The notes: generated from the sequence alone by a model not told the origin. A stretch of DNA of 64,000 nucleotides from Macrocystis pyrifera (GCA_031763025.1 JASSKH010000003.1:9427734-9491733), one strand, 5' to 3'; shown: positions 56,225-64,000, counted from the stretch's first letter. Numbers and translations: made by a program.

Positions 56225-59200
56225 CATCTCTCGTTTTTTGTAAAAGCTTCCCGCTGCCTGATGATCCCTTGTTGTTTTATTGATAGTCGTCTTTCGGCGA
56301 GAGTTTCCCATGATTGAAAACAGGTGCAGACATGTACCAGGTATAGGCACTTTTTGTTTGCCTAACCCCGACCGCCTCCAGGAATTTTTCTCGGAAAATG
56401 ATGAGAGCTGTGAGTCGACAGGATCTTACGAATGATAACTAATCGGTTGCCCAACTTTGTCTTCTTCTTTTTTTTCTAGCGCCCCGGAGAGCGAGAGGAA
56501 ACCCCTGTCCACAGTTATTTATCTGGTAGTTTTCGTGTACCGGTTCGAACCCGATGCGTTTCTTCTTCCACCTTAGTCGGGCCTGTCTCTGACCAACTAG
56601 CTGGCTTTAGTCGGCATGTCGACTGGCGAAGCCTGCTAGTGGCCAGCCGATTTATCGACTTAAATCAGGGGAACGAAGAAGCGAGCCGAATCAGCCCCCC
56701 CCCCCCCCCCCCCCCCCCACCCAGGCCAAGGGGCCTCCGCTCAAAAGACAAAAGCATGTAAACCAGGTACACCGTGTCCGCCGCATTCAAACAAGCCTTT
56801 CCCACAAGTACGTAAACCCAGGAAGTCGGAAGCTTGGAAGCTCCGGGAAGCGACTGTTGATACAAACGACTAGCTACGTCTCCGAACTATGCGTTACGGG
56901 GGTCCATAGTTAACAGGACCTATGGTGTACATAAAAACCTATATATATTTGCCTATTTTTACTAACAAAAATTGGTCCCGTTAACTATGGACCCCCGTAA
57001 TAGTTTAGTGGGTTGAATTGAATGTCGCGAGAGAGCCGACTCGCAAAACTGACGTCAAAGAACGGTTCTACTGCTGTTTCGCTCGTTCGGGTGGCTTTTT
57101 ATTTATTATTTTATTTTATTATTATTATTATTTTTTTTATTTTTTTTTTTATTTATTTTATTATTTTTTTTTTATTATTATTATTTTTTTTTTTTTTTTT
57201 TTTTTTTTATTTTTTTTTTTTTTTTATTTTTTATTTTATTTTTTTATTTTTTTTTTTTTTTTTTTTATTATTTTTTTTTTTTTTTTTTTTTAGTTTTTTT
57301 AAAAATTTTTTTTTTTTTTTTTATTTTTTTTTTTTTTAGTTTTTTTTTTTTTTTATTTTTCGCCACGGTGACTAAACGGGGTTTTACGGTGCTGGTGCTG
57401 GTGCTGGTTTCGCCCCAGGCTCCTGACTCATCTAGCCCGCCTATCCACTAACCCGCCCACCCCACCCCACCCCACCGCTTTGCGATACCGCCGTGATGCT
57501 GCCGCTGCTTGATTGATCTCTCTTGCTCACCGCGTGCCCAGGTTTCCAGTGGCGGGGGGGGGCGTCCTCGGGTCGGTGGGGTTGGGGCTGTGGTTCGTTG
57601 CGATGTCGAGCCTTTGGGTGACGGCGTTGACGGACCCGGGGATCATCCCTCCGAACCCTTCCAACGTGCGGGCGCCCCCGCCAGAAGGAGAGGTGCGTGC
57701 TTCAGTGTGTTCGAAGACCCGAGACGAAATTTTCGTTGATTTATTTGTGTATGTGTTTTTTTTTTTTTTTTTTTTTTTGTCTTCTTTTTTGCTGTTGTTG
57801 GTGGTGTTTTTTAATATTACGGGGGTCCATAGTTAACGGGACCAAATTTTGTTAGTAAAAATAGGTAAATGTATAGGTTTTTATGTACACCATAGGTCCT
57901 ATTAACTATGTACCCCCGTAAATAGTAGACTGTGGTGTTCTGTGTATTTGGTTGTTTTGTTAGTTGATTTGTTTTGGTTTTTTTTTTCGGTCCACTTTGG
58001 TGCTTTTTGGCGTTCTTGTTACTGCTGTTGGTGTTGGTGTAGGCGTTTTTTTAAAAAATGTGTTGTTGGTCTTCTTTGTCGCATCATATTTTTTTTCCGG
58101 GTGTTTTTTTTTTTTTTTTTTTTCTGTGATGGTCTTTTGTTGTTGTGTATATGTGTGTGTGTGTGTTTTTTTTTTTTTTTCGTTGGGTTCGATAAGTTTT
58201 ATGGTGTACGTGCGTGCGTCTAAGTACGTGTTTTTTTTTCTTCTTCTTTTTTTTTTTTATGTTTTTAGTTGTTATGTAGACGGCAGCCACGAACCGTCGA
58301 GAGGGCTCTCTCTGGCCGTGGGCTGTCAATGCGTCCGCCGGCGATGGGTTAGTAGCCGCTTGGGCCCCAATGGCGAAGGGGGTACCGTGCGATCGATCCC
58401 GTCGTTGCCGCCGTCGTTGTCGTTGCCTGATGGATGTCTCGGTCCGGACACCCCGCATGGCCTATAACGTGAACGTTATCTCCCTCCCTCCCTCCCTCCC
58501 TCCCTCCCTCCCTCCCTCCCTTCCTCATTCCCTCCCTCCCTTCCTCATTCCCTCCCTCCCTTTCTTCCTCCGTCCCTCCTCCCCTCTCTCCGCTCCTGCC
58601 TCCCTGCCTTCCTCCCTCTACAATTCTTTCCCCTCCTCGTTCCCCCTTCGATCTCGCCGCTGCCCGGCCGACCGGCAACGTCGGGGCTTTTCACACCCGC
58701 GTCACGTGTGTGCGTGGGAGACAGCCTATCGGGCTTCACGGGTTCAAGTATTGCCAGACGTGCAATATTTTTCGACCGCCGCGGTCGAAGCACTGCCACT
58801 CGTGCAATAACTGCGTGGACAGGTGTGTAGATGTGTGTGTGTGTGTTGAATGTTTTTTTGTTCGTTTGTTTGTTTGTTTGTTTGTTTTGGTCCATGATGT
58901 GCGCGTGTTCATGGTTGGGGGAATGCACGTTGTGTGTCCTTGACATGAAACCGTCGTTTCTACCCGCCGGGATCCAGCACAACAACCATTGTCCGTGCCG
59001 ATTCTTCGGGCTTATTGTTGCGGGGGGGGTCCATAGTTAATAGGACCAAATATTGTCAGTAAAAATAGGTAATATATATATATATATATATAGGGTTTCC
59101 GTGTGTGCCGTAGGTCCTATTTACTACGGCCCCCCCGGTAATAGTAGAGAGATGCAAGCTCTTGTGGTCACGAAAATACGACGCAGAGATGCTACTCGTA

Positions 59201-61095
59201 CGTTGTAGCAAGGCAGTTAAGGGGAGTAAGACAATGCAATGCCGTGTCGTCGCACTGGATACGACATTCTGTAGCAATCCGGATGCGTTTGAAAGAGAGA
59301 AAAAGCGAAATGAAGCAAAGAGAAAAACACGAATGAAACTAGGAACAAATATATAGCAAAAAAAGACAGTTGTGCAATCGTGATTATGTGTTTGTGTGCG
59401 TGTCGGTCAGTTGGGTATGTGTGTCCGTTATTTGGGTATATGTTTTGTCCATTTTTTTAGGGGGGGGTGTGATCATGATATCTCGAGCATGTGTTTCCAT
59501 GTTTTATGCGTGTCTATGGTTTGTGTGTATCGGTGGTGAGTGGGTGTCTGTGTGTTCATTGTTGAGATGATTTTGGTGTTTGCATCCATGATTTGTGCGT
59601 GTCCATGATTTCAGTGTGTCCATGACATAGCTATATGCATCCGTGTTTTGGGTGTGCGTGATTTAGGCGTACCCCATCCATGATTTGGTTGTGTCCATGA
59701 TTTGAGTGTGTGCCCATGGTTCAGGTGTTTGTCCATGATTTCCGTGTGTCTCGGGGTATTCATCGGTTGAATGCACGACCGTCGTCTACCTGTCCATATT
59801 TTATGTGTGTCCATGAGTTCGGTGTCTGTCGATGATCTTGGGCGTGCTTTCGTGACTCTGTGCTGCTGCACGTTGATGCTGGTGCGGTGCTGGCTGAAGC
59901 CCTGGCGCCTACGCGATGGTGATAACGCGCCTTCCACGGTCCCGTGCACGGCGCTGTCCAGCCAAAACCCTGCTCCCCTCACCACGCACGTGCACGCCAT
60001 TCAACCTAAGTCTAGCTCAGTCCAAAACGTACCTAAATTCAAGCCAATGAAGTCGAGCCCTATCCATTCCAATCCAGTCCAATCCAGTCCTGTTACGAGT
60101 GTGTGTTGTCCATGGTTTTGGTGTCTGGCCATGACCCTATCGGTCGCAATCCAATCAAATCCGATCTGCTCAAGATCTAACCCAATGCAATCCAATCCAA
60201 TTCAATCCAATCCAACTCTAGCCGATCAAGGAAAAGCCCAATCCAACCCAACCCAATCGAATCAAAATCGATTTTAATACATGCACGAGTACCCAGCCCA
60301 ATCCAAACCAAATATCTGGAAGCACGAAGCCAATTGAACGCATCCCATTTTCCTATTTTATCTCGTAACCTAAACCCAGTCCAAACCGATGCGACCCCCC
60401 GCCCCCCCCGGCCCCTTTCTCTTTCGCTCCCCTGTCCCTGTTGTCGCTCTTCTCGCGATCGCTGGCCGCACCCGTATCACAGCCGTAACTACTCCCCCCT
60501 CCCCCCCCAATGCCTGCCTGTTCGGTGAAAACTCGACGTGCTCCGTACCGGCATTGTAGGGATGCGAGGGTCTATGGTCATACGACTACGGCCATGCATG
60601 AGATCGAGGACATCTCTCCTATCGAGTACACCCCCCCCCCCCCCCCCCCCCCCTCCCCCCCCTACTAATTCCCTCCCCCCCCCCTTCTCCCCCTCCTCGG
60701 TTCCAGGTTTGACCACCACTGCCCCTGGGTCGGCAGCTGCGTGGCGGTCCGCAACTACCGCTACTTTTTTATGTTCGTGGGCACCACCGTGGTGCTCGTT
60801 TTGTACATGGTGTGCGTGTTGGTGACGAGGGTGGTGCTCAGGGTGGTGGTGGAGGGGGACGGCTCCGTCCCAAAGGCATTAGAAGTTGTGGCTTCAGGTA
60901 ATTATTTCTTCCCGTGTTTTGGTTGTTGTTGTTGTCGTCGTCGTCGTCGTCGCGTCTTCCCGGTCTCGCTTCCTGCCTGCATAGCTCGGTCTCTCCTTTC
61001 TCTCTTCTGTCTCTGGTGCCTGCCCCCCCCTCGTCCTCTGACTGTCTCTCATTTTTAGTGTCTCTTTTAATCTCTCTTTTTCTCTCTCTCCCTCC

Positions 61096-61142
<47 letters not shown>

Positions 61143-62284
61143 ACACCTCATGTAAGATTTTTAACGTTTTTAAAAGGGCCAAAAAGGGTCGTCGGAAAAA
61201 AAAAAAAAACAGTTAGTGTTTTTTTTGTTGTCTTTTGATTGAGATCAAGGCATTCAGTTTTTGGTTTTGTGTCTTGCTGTTATTGGAGTTATGGTTTTTG
61301 TTTGCCGGGTGTCGGCAGGATGTAGAGTAGTATGCGTGTCGCGTTTGTTCGTGCCTCTGCTGCGCACGGGTTGTGCAACACACCAGCTACACCCATGTAG
61401 CCTTGGCTTGCACTCGCACAGCCACGCCGGACGCTCGCCCGGAACGAAGCCTTTTCACGCCTCGTCGGACGTATGGTGGATGTACGAGTAGATCATCTAA
61501 CGCAGTGCATCACCTACCGCCGCGTGAGAGGTCTTGTTGCGGGACCTGCGTAAGCACAGACCCAACCACCCAGCAAACATGTGGTGTGGTATGTATAAAC
61601 CATGCGGTTTGCACGGGTCCCACCCGGCGATAGTAGATCATGATTCGCGCGATATCGGGAATTGGGATGATCTATCTTGCCTTGAAATATCTCTCTACTG
61701 TAGAGCATGAAGTGGGAATCGATGATCTGTGTCCGAGATGTGATTTTTTCTTCTCTTTTCTTTTCTTCCCTCGCTGTCCACGCGATGAGCAAGGAGCGGC
61801 GAGTGGCGTTGACACCACCGTCGAGGCATGCGACATGCGCTTTTTTCCCGGCTGGCGTGGTGTTGAGTCGATTCATCGACGCTGTCCTCCATATGTATGC
61901 AAGAAATTCCCGCCTCGAGAGCGGTTCGTTCGTAGGATGCAGCTCACCGTTCATGCGACCCCCCGCCGAAACGCCTCACGGCGCTTCGCGCTTCGCGCAA
62001 GCAAGCAAGCGAGCAATGTCTTGCCTGGTCGGTGAAAATCCGACGTGCTCCGTCCCAGTATTTGTTGGGATGCGGGGGTCTACGGTCATGCGACTACGGC
62101 CATGCATAATGTCGAGTACCCCCCCCCCCCCCCCCCCCCCCCTCGCCGGACACCTCACGGCGCTTCGCGCTTGGTGCAAGCAATGTCTGCCTTGTCGGTG
62201 AAAACCCGACGTGCTCCGTCCCGGCATTGTAGGGATGCGAGGGTCTATGGTCATACGACTACGGCCATGCATGATAATGAGTAC

Positions 62285-62337
<53 letters not shown>

Positions 62338-63281
62338 ACCCCCCCCCCCCCCCCCCCCCCCCCCCCCGCGCGCCCTGCCCTCCTTGTTCTCTTGTCGGTG
62401 CCTGACCGATAGATCCGCTGGATCTGCTGATGGTCGCGATGGCCCTACTTGTGGGCATTCCGCTTCTGAGACTATGGTGGTACCACGTGCGGACCATCCT
62501 TGGGAAGGGACAGACCACGAACGAGGACATGCGAGGTAAGCACTATTGCGGGGGCGAACATACAGCACCACTGCTGCTGCTGTAGTAATCAGAGCCAAAC
62601 ATGATGAGTGGTGTGCGAGAATTGCGGGTATACCAGGTACTTGTTTTTTTTTTTTTCCGGGTTGATCGCGGGCTCTGATCTATATATGGTAATACGCGGG
62701 CCCATAGTAAATAGTAGAGGACCAAATATTGTTAACAAAAATAGCTAAATAGATAGGTTTTTGTGGGGACCGTAGGTCCTATTTACTATGGTCCCCCGTA
62801 ATAGTGTACCCCCCTCCGGTCATATTTCATTGACGCTGTCATCCATATGCAAGAAAATCCGCCTCAGAAGCGGTTCTTAGTAGGATGCAGCTCACCCTTC
62901 ATGCGACTTGCCCCAACACCTCACGGCGCTTCGCGCTTGGTGCAAGCAATGTCTGCCTCGTCGGTGCAAACCCGACGTGCTCCGTCCCGGCATTGTAGGG
63001 ATTCGAGAGTCTATGGTCATACGACTACGGGCGTGCATGATAATGGACACTCCCCCCCCCCCACCCGTTATACTGAATAGGCAAACATGTGCGCGCGCTA
63101 GTCTCCCACCAGCAAAAGCGGGTTGCCGGTGGTGCGTTGCTGGCTTGTTGCCGGCGTGTGCGCCCGCCCGCCCGCCCGCCCCCGACCCCCCGTCCCTTAT
63201 TCCTGTTTTTCTGATGTTCGTTTCTGTCTTCTCTTCTTGTGTTTTATTCTTTGTTTTTTTCGTCTCGGTTGTTTTTCTCTC

Positions 63282-63313
<32 letters not shown>

Positions 63314-64000
63314 CCTATGTGCTGAATTTTTCAAAGCGCGACTGAAACAAGTTGCACGGCCTCTGCCCTTCGGTACGGTGCCGAGTGTAGTTCCTGTATT
63401 ATGGGGCCTGGTTTTATATCGGTGCGACGCGCCGCGGGCGTCTGTATCTACTACCAATGCCTATATACTGCCATCCATGATGCCGCCTTGACGTCTCCCT
63501 CTCTCTCTGTCCCTCTGCCCTCTCCCTCTCTCTTTCTCCCTCTCGCCTTCCCCTCGTTGCTGAACCGCTTACGCAACCCTTCACTACCACCGCCACCGCT
63601 GCCGCCACCGCTGCTAACCTTTTTGCCCGGCAGGCGTGTACAAAGATCACCACAACGTTTACCACAGGGGCTGCGGGCCTAATTCGTGGTCCCTCCTGTG
63701 CGCCCGAGCGCCCCGCTCGCGCCTCCCGAACCTATCGGAGGTGGTCCACATCCGCGAGCCCCTGTCCTCCAGCCGGGGAAGCTGCCACGAGCGGAGGTCG
63801 CGCGCGCTCTCGTGGATTACGCCCGCGGGAGGGTTCGGGCTGCTGTCCGGAGACTCCGAGGGGGAGTCGGAGCAGGTACAGCGAAGAACGTTGTCGCTTC
63901 GGGGGGCGGACAGTAGCCGGAATAGCAGTTCGGGGTCGTTCGCCAGCTCGCTGGAGGGGATTTCGTCTTCGGAACTGCCGACGTCGGACCCGCCATCGTT
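37348..64000 (+). CDS. DHHC-type protein S-acyltransferase with SH3-like N-terminus, 10 exons visible (3' end beyond window)
   Basis: Predicted membrane palmitoyltransferase: the DHHC Cys is acylated by acyl-CoA and passes the chain to protein cysteines. Exons: 37348-37411, 49453-49544, 50354-50491, 51833-51936, 54857-54994, 57542-57692, 58725-58822, 60707-60897, 62413-62535, 63634-64000 (open). At least 488 residues; every intron is GT-AG and every phase matches. Residues 1-60 are acidic; ~65-130 are SH3-like ([23 protein letters not shown]); [20 protein letters not shown] precedes TM1 (~160-178); TM2 (~184-208) is followed by [10 protein letters not shown]; zinc-ribbon CRD ([20 protein letters not shown]) and DHHC 264-267; TM3 and TM4; TTNE 360-363; NVYHRG of a PaCCT motif 374-379; Ser-rich tail. 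Oddity: [14 protein letters not shown] where families usually have N-C-V-G. Family certain; exon 1 and the SH3-like label less so. Confidence 0.92.
38856..39407 (+). repeat. 92-bp tandem array, six copies
   Basis: Units begin CACCCGTATCTTAAGTAC at 38948, 39040, 39132, 39224 and 39316, exactly 92 bp apart, with a more diverged first unit from 38856. Copies differ at a few positions (GCACTTCAAACC or GCACGCCAAACC; CTCTAGCC or CTCTGGCC), and the variants alternate. A MITE starts at 39408, immediately at the array's end. In DHHC intron 1. Confidence 0.95.
39408..39512. mobile_element. Palindromic MITE copy 5
   Basis: TTACGGGGGTCCATAGTTAA and CTGTGGTCCCCCGTAA, with flanking TA dinucleotides. Confidence 0.92.
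39595..40587 (-). mobile_element. LINE-B 3' copy in DHHC intron 1
   Basis: Nearly identical to the 3' kilobase of the 9915-12300 copy: end of the reading frame ([40 protein letters not shown]) and the 3' untranslated region ending near 39595. Its 5' end abuts a MITE lacking one terminus. Confidence 0.88.
40588..40686. mobile_element. Palindromic MITE copy 6 (one terminus lost)
   Basis: GTAAATAGGACCTACGG, then an AT-rich centre and AGTATGGTCCCTCATGA. The left TTACGGGGG end is missing at the junction with the LINE-B copy, and the right end is mutated. Confidence 0.75.
40690..41640. other. Intron sequence without recognised features
   Basis: Apart from a poly(G) run near 40911-40928, AT-rich stretches and an (AT)n near 41585-41595, nothing is recognised in this part of DHHC intron 1. 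Confidence 0.5.
41640..42066 (+). mobile_element. LINE-B 3'-end fragment (plus)
   Basis: Carries the family's 3' untranslated landmarks: TAGAATGTGTGTG, GTGACCACAGA, GGATATCGACGAGTAGAAAG, AACGGTTTAAGGTGAACACA. Truncated well inside the untranslated region. Confidence 0.75.
42205..42440 (-). mobile_element. LINE-B 3'-end fragment (minus)
   Basis: Inverse complement of the same landmarks (CATTATACCGTTCTTTCTAC, GTCGACATCCAGCACAACCA, CTGTGGTCAC), placed ~140 bp from the plus-oriented fragment, so the two could form a hairpin. Confidence 0.75.
42539..42662. mobile_element. Palindromic MITE copy 7
   Basis: TCACGGGGGGCCATAATAAA and ACTATGGACCCCCGTAA. About 20 bp longer than the family norm. Confidence 0.85.
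42867..42970. mobile_element. Palindromic MITE copy 8
   Basis: TTACGGGGGGCCATAGTAAA and ACTATGGCCCCCCGTAA, flanked by TA on both sides. Confidence 0.92.
42971..45059. other. Intron segment without a supported gene
   Basis: Contains short hairpins (AATTCGCCTGCGGCGAATT near 43087), an ATCGT-rich stretch (43380-43600) and a 94-codon plus-strand frame at 43972-44256 with a Cys pair ([13 protein letters not shown]) that may be a relic of a transposon zinc finger. I see no splice signals linking it to the DHHC gene. Confidence 0.4.
45060..49030 (+). mobile_element. LINE-B, longest copy (endonuclease and RT, decayed)
   Basis: Order: EEP endonuclease fragments ([55 protein letters not shown] then RERIDYLL), a linker, reverse transcriptase ([65 protein letters not shown]), C-terminal [14 protein letters not shown], and a 3' region ending near 49030 in ACACACCC. 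Many frameshifts. The end of the frame and start of the 3' region appear twice (about 48190 and 48490, AGGAAGGAGACGGCAGACAG), so a second partial copy follows the first. Sits in DHHC intron 1, sense. Confidence 0.88.
46188..46919 (+). pseudogene. LINE-B reverse transcriptase N-terminal half
   Basis: A 243-codon frame from the linker ([20 protein letters not shown]) through [19 protein letters not shown], the NNYRGISF motif and [12 protein letters not shown], then out of frame before QKAYDSVD, which continues in a neighbouring frame. Confidence 0.8.
49040..49330. repeat. Degenerate ATCGTCA/ATCACC tract
   Basis: Irregular CATCGT/ATCACC/ATCATC words just upstream of DHHC exon 2; simple-sequence drift. 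Confidence 0.6.
49453..49544 (+). CDS. DHHC gene exon 2
   Basis: Acceptor TTTTGACAG, donor CAG|GTGTGT. Encodes [30 protein letters not shown], a polar, probably disordered segment. Phase 1 in, 0 out. Confidence 0.7.
49555..49800 (+). repeat. Degenerate GGTACGGTTCAC minisatellite
   Basis: Short imperfect repeats of CACGGTACGGTT and variants at the 5' end of DHHC intron 2, starting ~10 nt beyond the donor. Confidence 0.7.
50354..50491 (+). CDS. DHHC gene exon 3
   Basis: 46 codons in phase 0 on both sides. Encodes [20 protein letters not shown], then [15 protein letters not shown], the first strands of the proposed SH3-like fold. Donor AAG|GTGAGA. Confidence 0.8.
51833..51936 (+). CDS. DHHC gene exon 4
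   Basis: Encodes [34 protein letters not shown], completing the SH3-like region. A 16-nt C run ends 20 nt before the acceptor. The end of the exon plus donor (AGCTACCGACG|GTGAGTC) is the source motif of the minisatellite that fills the next intron. Confidence 0.85.
51905..52920 (+). repeat. Intronic minisatellite derived from exon 4 donor region
   Basis: More than a dozen degenerate 40-50-bp units with core TTGCCAGTGCGGCAGCTACCGACGGTCAGTCAGTC. The first unit spans the exon 4/intron 4 boundary (GAGTGCGACAGCTACCGACG|GTGAGTCA). At least one unit is inverted (near 52410-52440) and one is interrupted by a MITE (52085). Several units keep CGACGGT, a potential cryptic donor. Confidence 0.8.
52085..52189. 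mobile_element. Palindromic MITE copy 9
   Basis: TTACGGGGGGCAGTAGTAAA and ACTATGGTCCTCCGTAA, TA-flanked, inside the intron 4 minisatellite. Confidence 0.9.
53058..53312 (+). mobile_element. LINE-A 3' fragment, copy 3
   Basis: Matches the LINE-A end (GCTATCCTGGGAGA, GGTGGCCACAGG, GGTCAATGGTCACATGA) and finishes GCAAATGAGGA followed by poly(C). Sense in DHHC intron 4. Confidence 0.82.
53370..53603 (-). mobile_element. SINE-like repeat, copy 4
   Basis: Inverse unit with the 3' GAGTAC duplication (GTACTCGATAGGAGAGATGT) next to poly(G) on the plus strand. Antisense to the DHHC gene. Confidence 0.82.
53861..54163 (+). mobile_element. SINE-like repeat, copy 5
   Basis: A near-complete but diverged unit from TCTCTAGAAGTGGCTACACC to a 13-nt C run. 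Directly followed head-to-tail by copy 6. Confidence 0.82.
54164..54463 (+). mobile_element. SINE-like repeat, copy 6
   Basis: A near-complete unit of ~300 bp ending GAGTACA then poly(C). It starts right after copy 5's tail. Confidence 0.85.
54715..54830 (+). repeat. (TGC/TGT)n triplet tract
   Basis: Imperfect CTG/TTG triplets just upstream of DHHC exon 5; part of the pyrimidine-rich end of intron 4. Confidence 0.8.
54857..54994 (+). CDS. DHHC gene exon 5 (TM1)
   Basis: Encodes [20 protein letters not shown], then [20 protein letters not shown] (TM1). The G-N/R-N-x-FF-x-GGR-hh-G-D block is typical of the cytosolic lead-in of plant and algal DHHC enzymes. Phase 2 in and out. Confidence 0.9.
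55652..55758. mobile_element. Palindromic MITE copy 10
   Basis: TTACGGGGGTCTATAGTTAA and ACTATGGTCCCCCGTAA, TA-flanked, in DHHC intron 5. Confidence 0.92.
56183..56223 (+). repeat. ~41-nt poly(A) run
   Basis: Homopolymer in DHHC intron 5, creating poly-Lys/poly-Phe frames. Confidence 0.95.
56894..57000. mobile_element. Palindromic MITE copy 11
   Basis: TTACGGGGGTCCATAGTTAA and TTAACTATGGACCCCCGTAA, a near-perfect palindrome at both ends. Confidence 0.93.
57098..57360 (+). repeat. 260-bp almost pure T tract with scattered A
   Basis: Plus strand is nearly all T with isolated A and a few TTA triplets, then the GC-rich end of DHHC intron 5. It opens long spurious Phe-rich frames. Confidence 0.95.
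57542..57692 (+). CDS. DHHC gene exon 6 (TM2 and DPG motif)
   Basis: Encodes [20 protein letters not shown] (TM2), [14 protein letters not shown] with the family's DPG motif, and [10 protein letters not shown]. Phase 2 in, 0 out. A 9-G run lies within the coding sequence. Confidence 0.93.
57817..57921. mobile_element. Palindromic MITE copy 12
   Basis: TTACGGGGGTCCATAGTTAA and TTAACTATGTACCCCCGTAA, in DHHC intron 6 about 125 bp after the exon 6 donor. Confidence 0.93.
58725..58822 (+). CDS. DHHC gene exon 7 (Cys-rich domain, first part)
   Basis: Encodes [29 protein letters not shown]-x2-C, PPRSxHC and C-x2-C zinc ligands. Phase 0 in, 2 out. Confidence 0.95.
58935..59365 (-). mobile_element. 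LINE-B 3' fragment with a MITE inside
   Basis: Inverse LINE-B 3' landmarks (ACCCGCCGGGATCCAGCACA, CTTGTGGTCACGA, TTTGAAAGAGAG) split by the MITE at 59018-59141. In DHHC intron 7. Confidence 0.75.
59018..59141. mobile_element. Palindromic MITE copy 13
   Basis: TTGCGGGGGGGGTCCATAGT and ACTACGGCCCCCCCGGTAA, with a (TA)n expansion in the centre. Confidence 0.88.
59370..59850 (+). repeat. Degenerate GTGTCCATGATTT minisatellite
   Basis: Imperfect 20-25-bp units of GTGTGTCCATGATTTGG and variants in DHHC intron 7. Confidence 0.75.
60000..60330 (+). repeat. Degenerate AATCC pentamer tract
   Basis: AATCCAATCCA-type pentamers with interruptions in DHHC intron 7. Confidence 0.75.
60510..60653 (+). mobile_element. 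SINE-like repeat, copy 7 (5'-truncated)
   Basis: Only the 3' half, from TGCCTGTTCGGTGAAAACTC to GAGTACA and a 23-nt C tail. The tail ends 53 nt before the exon 8 acceptor. Confidence 0.85.
60707..60897 (+). CDS. DHHC gene exon 8 (catalytic DHHC and TM3)
   Basis: Encodes [20 protein letters not shown], then TM3 ([20 protein letters not shown]). Contains the acyl-accepting Cys. Two residues after CPWVG depart from the usual N-C-V-G. A SINE poly(C) tail ends 53 nt upstream of the acceptor. Confidence 0.97.
61098..61145 (+). repeat. Poly(C) followed by (AC)n
   Basis: About 31 C then ACACAC..., in DHHC intron 8. Confidence 0.9.
61868..62142 (+). mobile_element. SINE-like repeat, copy 8
   Basis: A unit from TTCATCGACGCTGTCCTCCA to GTCGAGTAC and a C tail, with a small AAGCAAGCAAGC expansion inside. 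Immediately followed by copy 9. Confidence 0.82.
62143..62367 (+). mobile_element. SINE-like repeat, copy 9 (5'-truncated)
   Basis: Starts at CTCGCCGGACACCTCACGGC and ends GAGTACA followed by ~82 nt that are all C except one A. The tract ends 45 nt before the exon 9 acceptor. Confidence 0.88.
62413..62535 (+). CDS. DHHC gene exon 9 (TM4 and TTxE)
   Basis: Encodes [20 protein letters not shown] (TM4) and [11 protein letters not shown] with the TTxE motif. Phase 1 in and out; donor GTAAGC. A long C tract ends 45 nt before the acceptor. Confidence 0.95.
62692..62801. mobile_element. Palindromic MITE copy 14
   Basis: ATACGCGGGCCCATAGTAAA and ACTATGGTCCCCCGTAA, in DHHC intron 9. The left terminus is mutated. 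Confidence 0.85.
62826..63062 (+). mobile_element. SINE-like repeat, copy 10
   Basis: A unit from TTCATTGACGCTGTCATCCA through TACGACTACGGGCGTGCATG to a poly(C) end, 25 bp after MITE copy 14. Confidence 0.85.
63634..64000 (+). CDS. DHHC gene exon 10 (PaCCT and tail; open at window end)
   Basis: Encodes [38 protein letters not shown] and a Ser-rich cytosolic tail ([20 protein letters not shown]). No stop before the window ends. The N-x4-G of the PaCCT motif is present. Confidence 0.92.

Noticed and set aside
57018..57339. Long Phe/Tyr/Ile-rich open frames
   Set aside because: They are translations of a T-rich simple tract inside an intron, with no domain or codon signal.
63686..63916. A 76-codon Arg/Ala/Gly-rich frame near the window end
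   Set aside because: It overlaps DHHC exon 10 in the wrong frame; the phase-consistent frame gives the PaCCT motif and a Ser-rich tail.

Overview
This is eukaryotic nuclear DNA: two spliced host genes whose introns are packed with mobile elements, microsatellites and long C/G homopolymers. There are no prokaryotic operons. GC-rich exons, strict GT-AG introns of 0.8-12 kb, tightly spaced divergent promoters, and an abundance of LINEs, MITEs and a Ty3 chromovirus suggest a brown alga or other heterokont alga. That assignment is inference; no rRNA or organelle marker is present.

The core is a head-to-head gene pair. The minus-strand gene (37171 down to 21118, 8 exons) encodes a 2-oxoglutarate/Fe(II) oxygenase of the isopenicillin-N-synthase-like superfamily. 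The plus-strand gene (37348 to beyond 64000, 10 exons visible) encodes a DHHC protein S-acyltransferase preceded by an SH3-like N-terminal region. Only 176 bp separates the two predicted start codons. I assembled both models by hand. Motif order follows the families, and intron phases agree at every junction except for single-base slips next to homopolymers in oxygenase exons 3 and 4. The first exon of each gene is the least certain part.

Layout: 1-3.2 kb holds no recognised gene. 3.2-5.35 kb is a decayed Ty3 chromovirus pol 3' half (minus). 5.4-7.0 kb is an unrecognised broken spliced gene (minus). 7.1-7.8 kb is a terminal-inverted-repeat element relic. 7.8-9.9 kb is a 42-bp satellite that switches strand twice. 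9.9-12.3 kb is a decayed LINE (family B, minus). 13.1-18.1 kb holds two adjacent large inverted repeats. 18.1-21.1 kb is intergenic with repeats. 21.1-37.2 kb is the oxygenase gene, with LINE fragments, a SINE-like repeat, MITEs and a three-level transposon nest in intron 1. 37.35-64 kb is the DHHC gene, with a 12-kb first intron holding a 92-bp tandem array and a large LINE-B copy.

Recurring families: (1) a ~105-bp palindromic MITE with TTACGGGGG termini and TA target duplications (14 copies); (2) a ~290-bp SINE-like repeat that always ends in poly(C) (10 copies); (3) LINE-A, whose 3' ends carry a similar GAGTAC-poly(C) terminus (3 copies); (4) LINE-B with an AC-rich 3' end (7 copies, mostly 5'-truncated); (5) a PIF/Harbinger-like element with TAA duplications. 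The most unusual observations are the poly(C)-tailed LINE/SINE pair, SINE poly(C) tails lying 34-54 nt upstream of four 3' splice sites, and an intronic minisatellite that appears to have grown from copies of an exon/5' splice-site junction.
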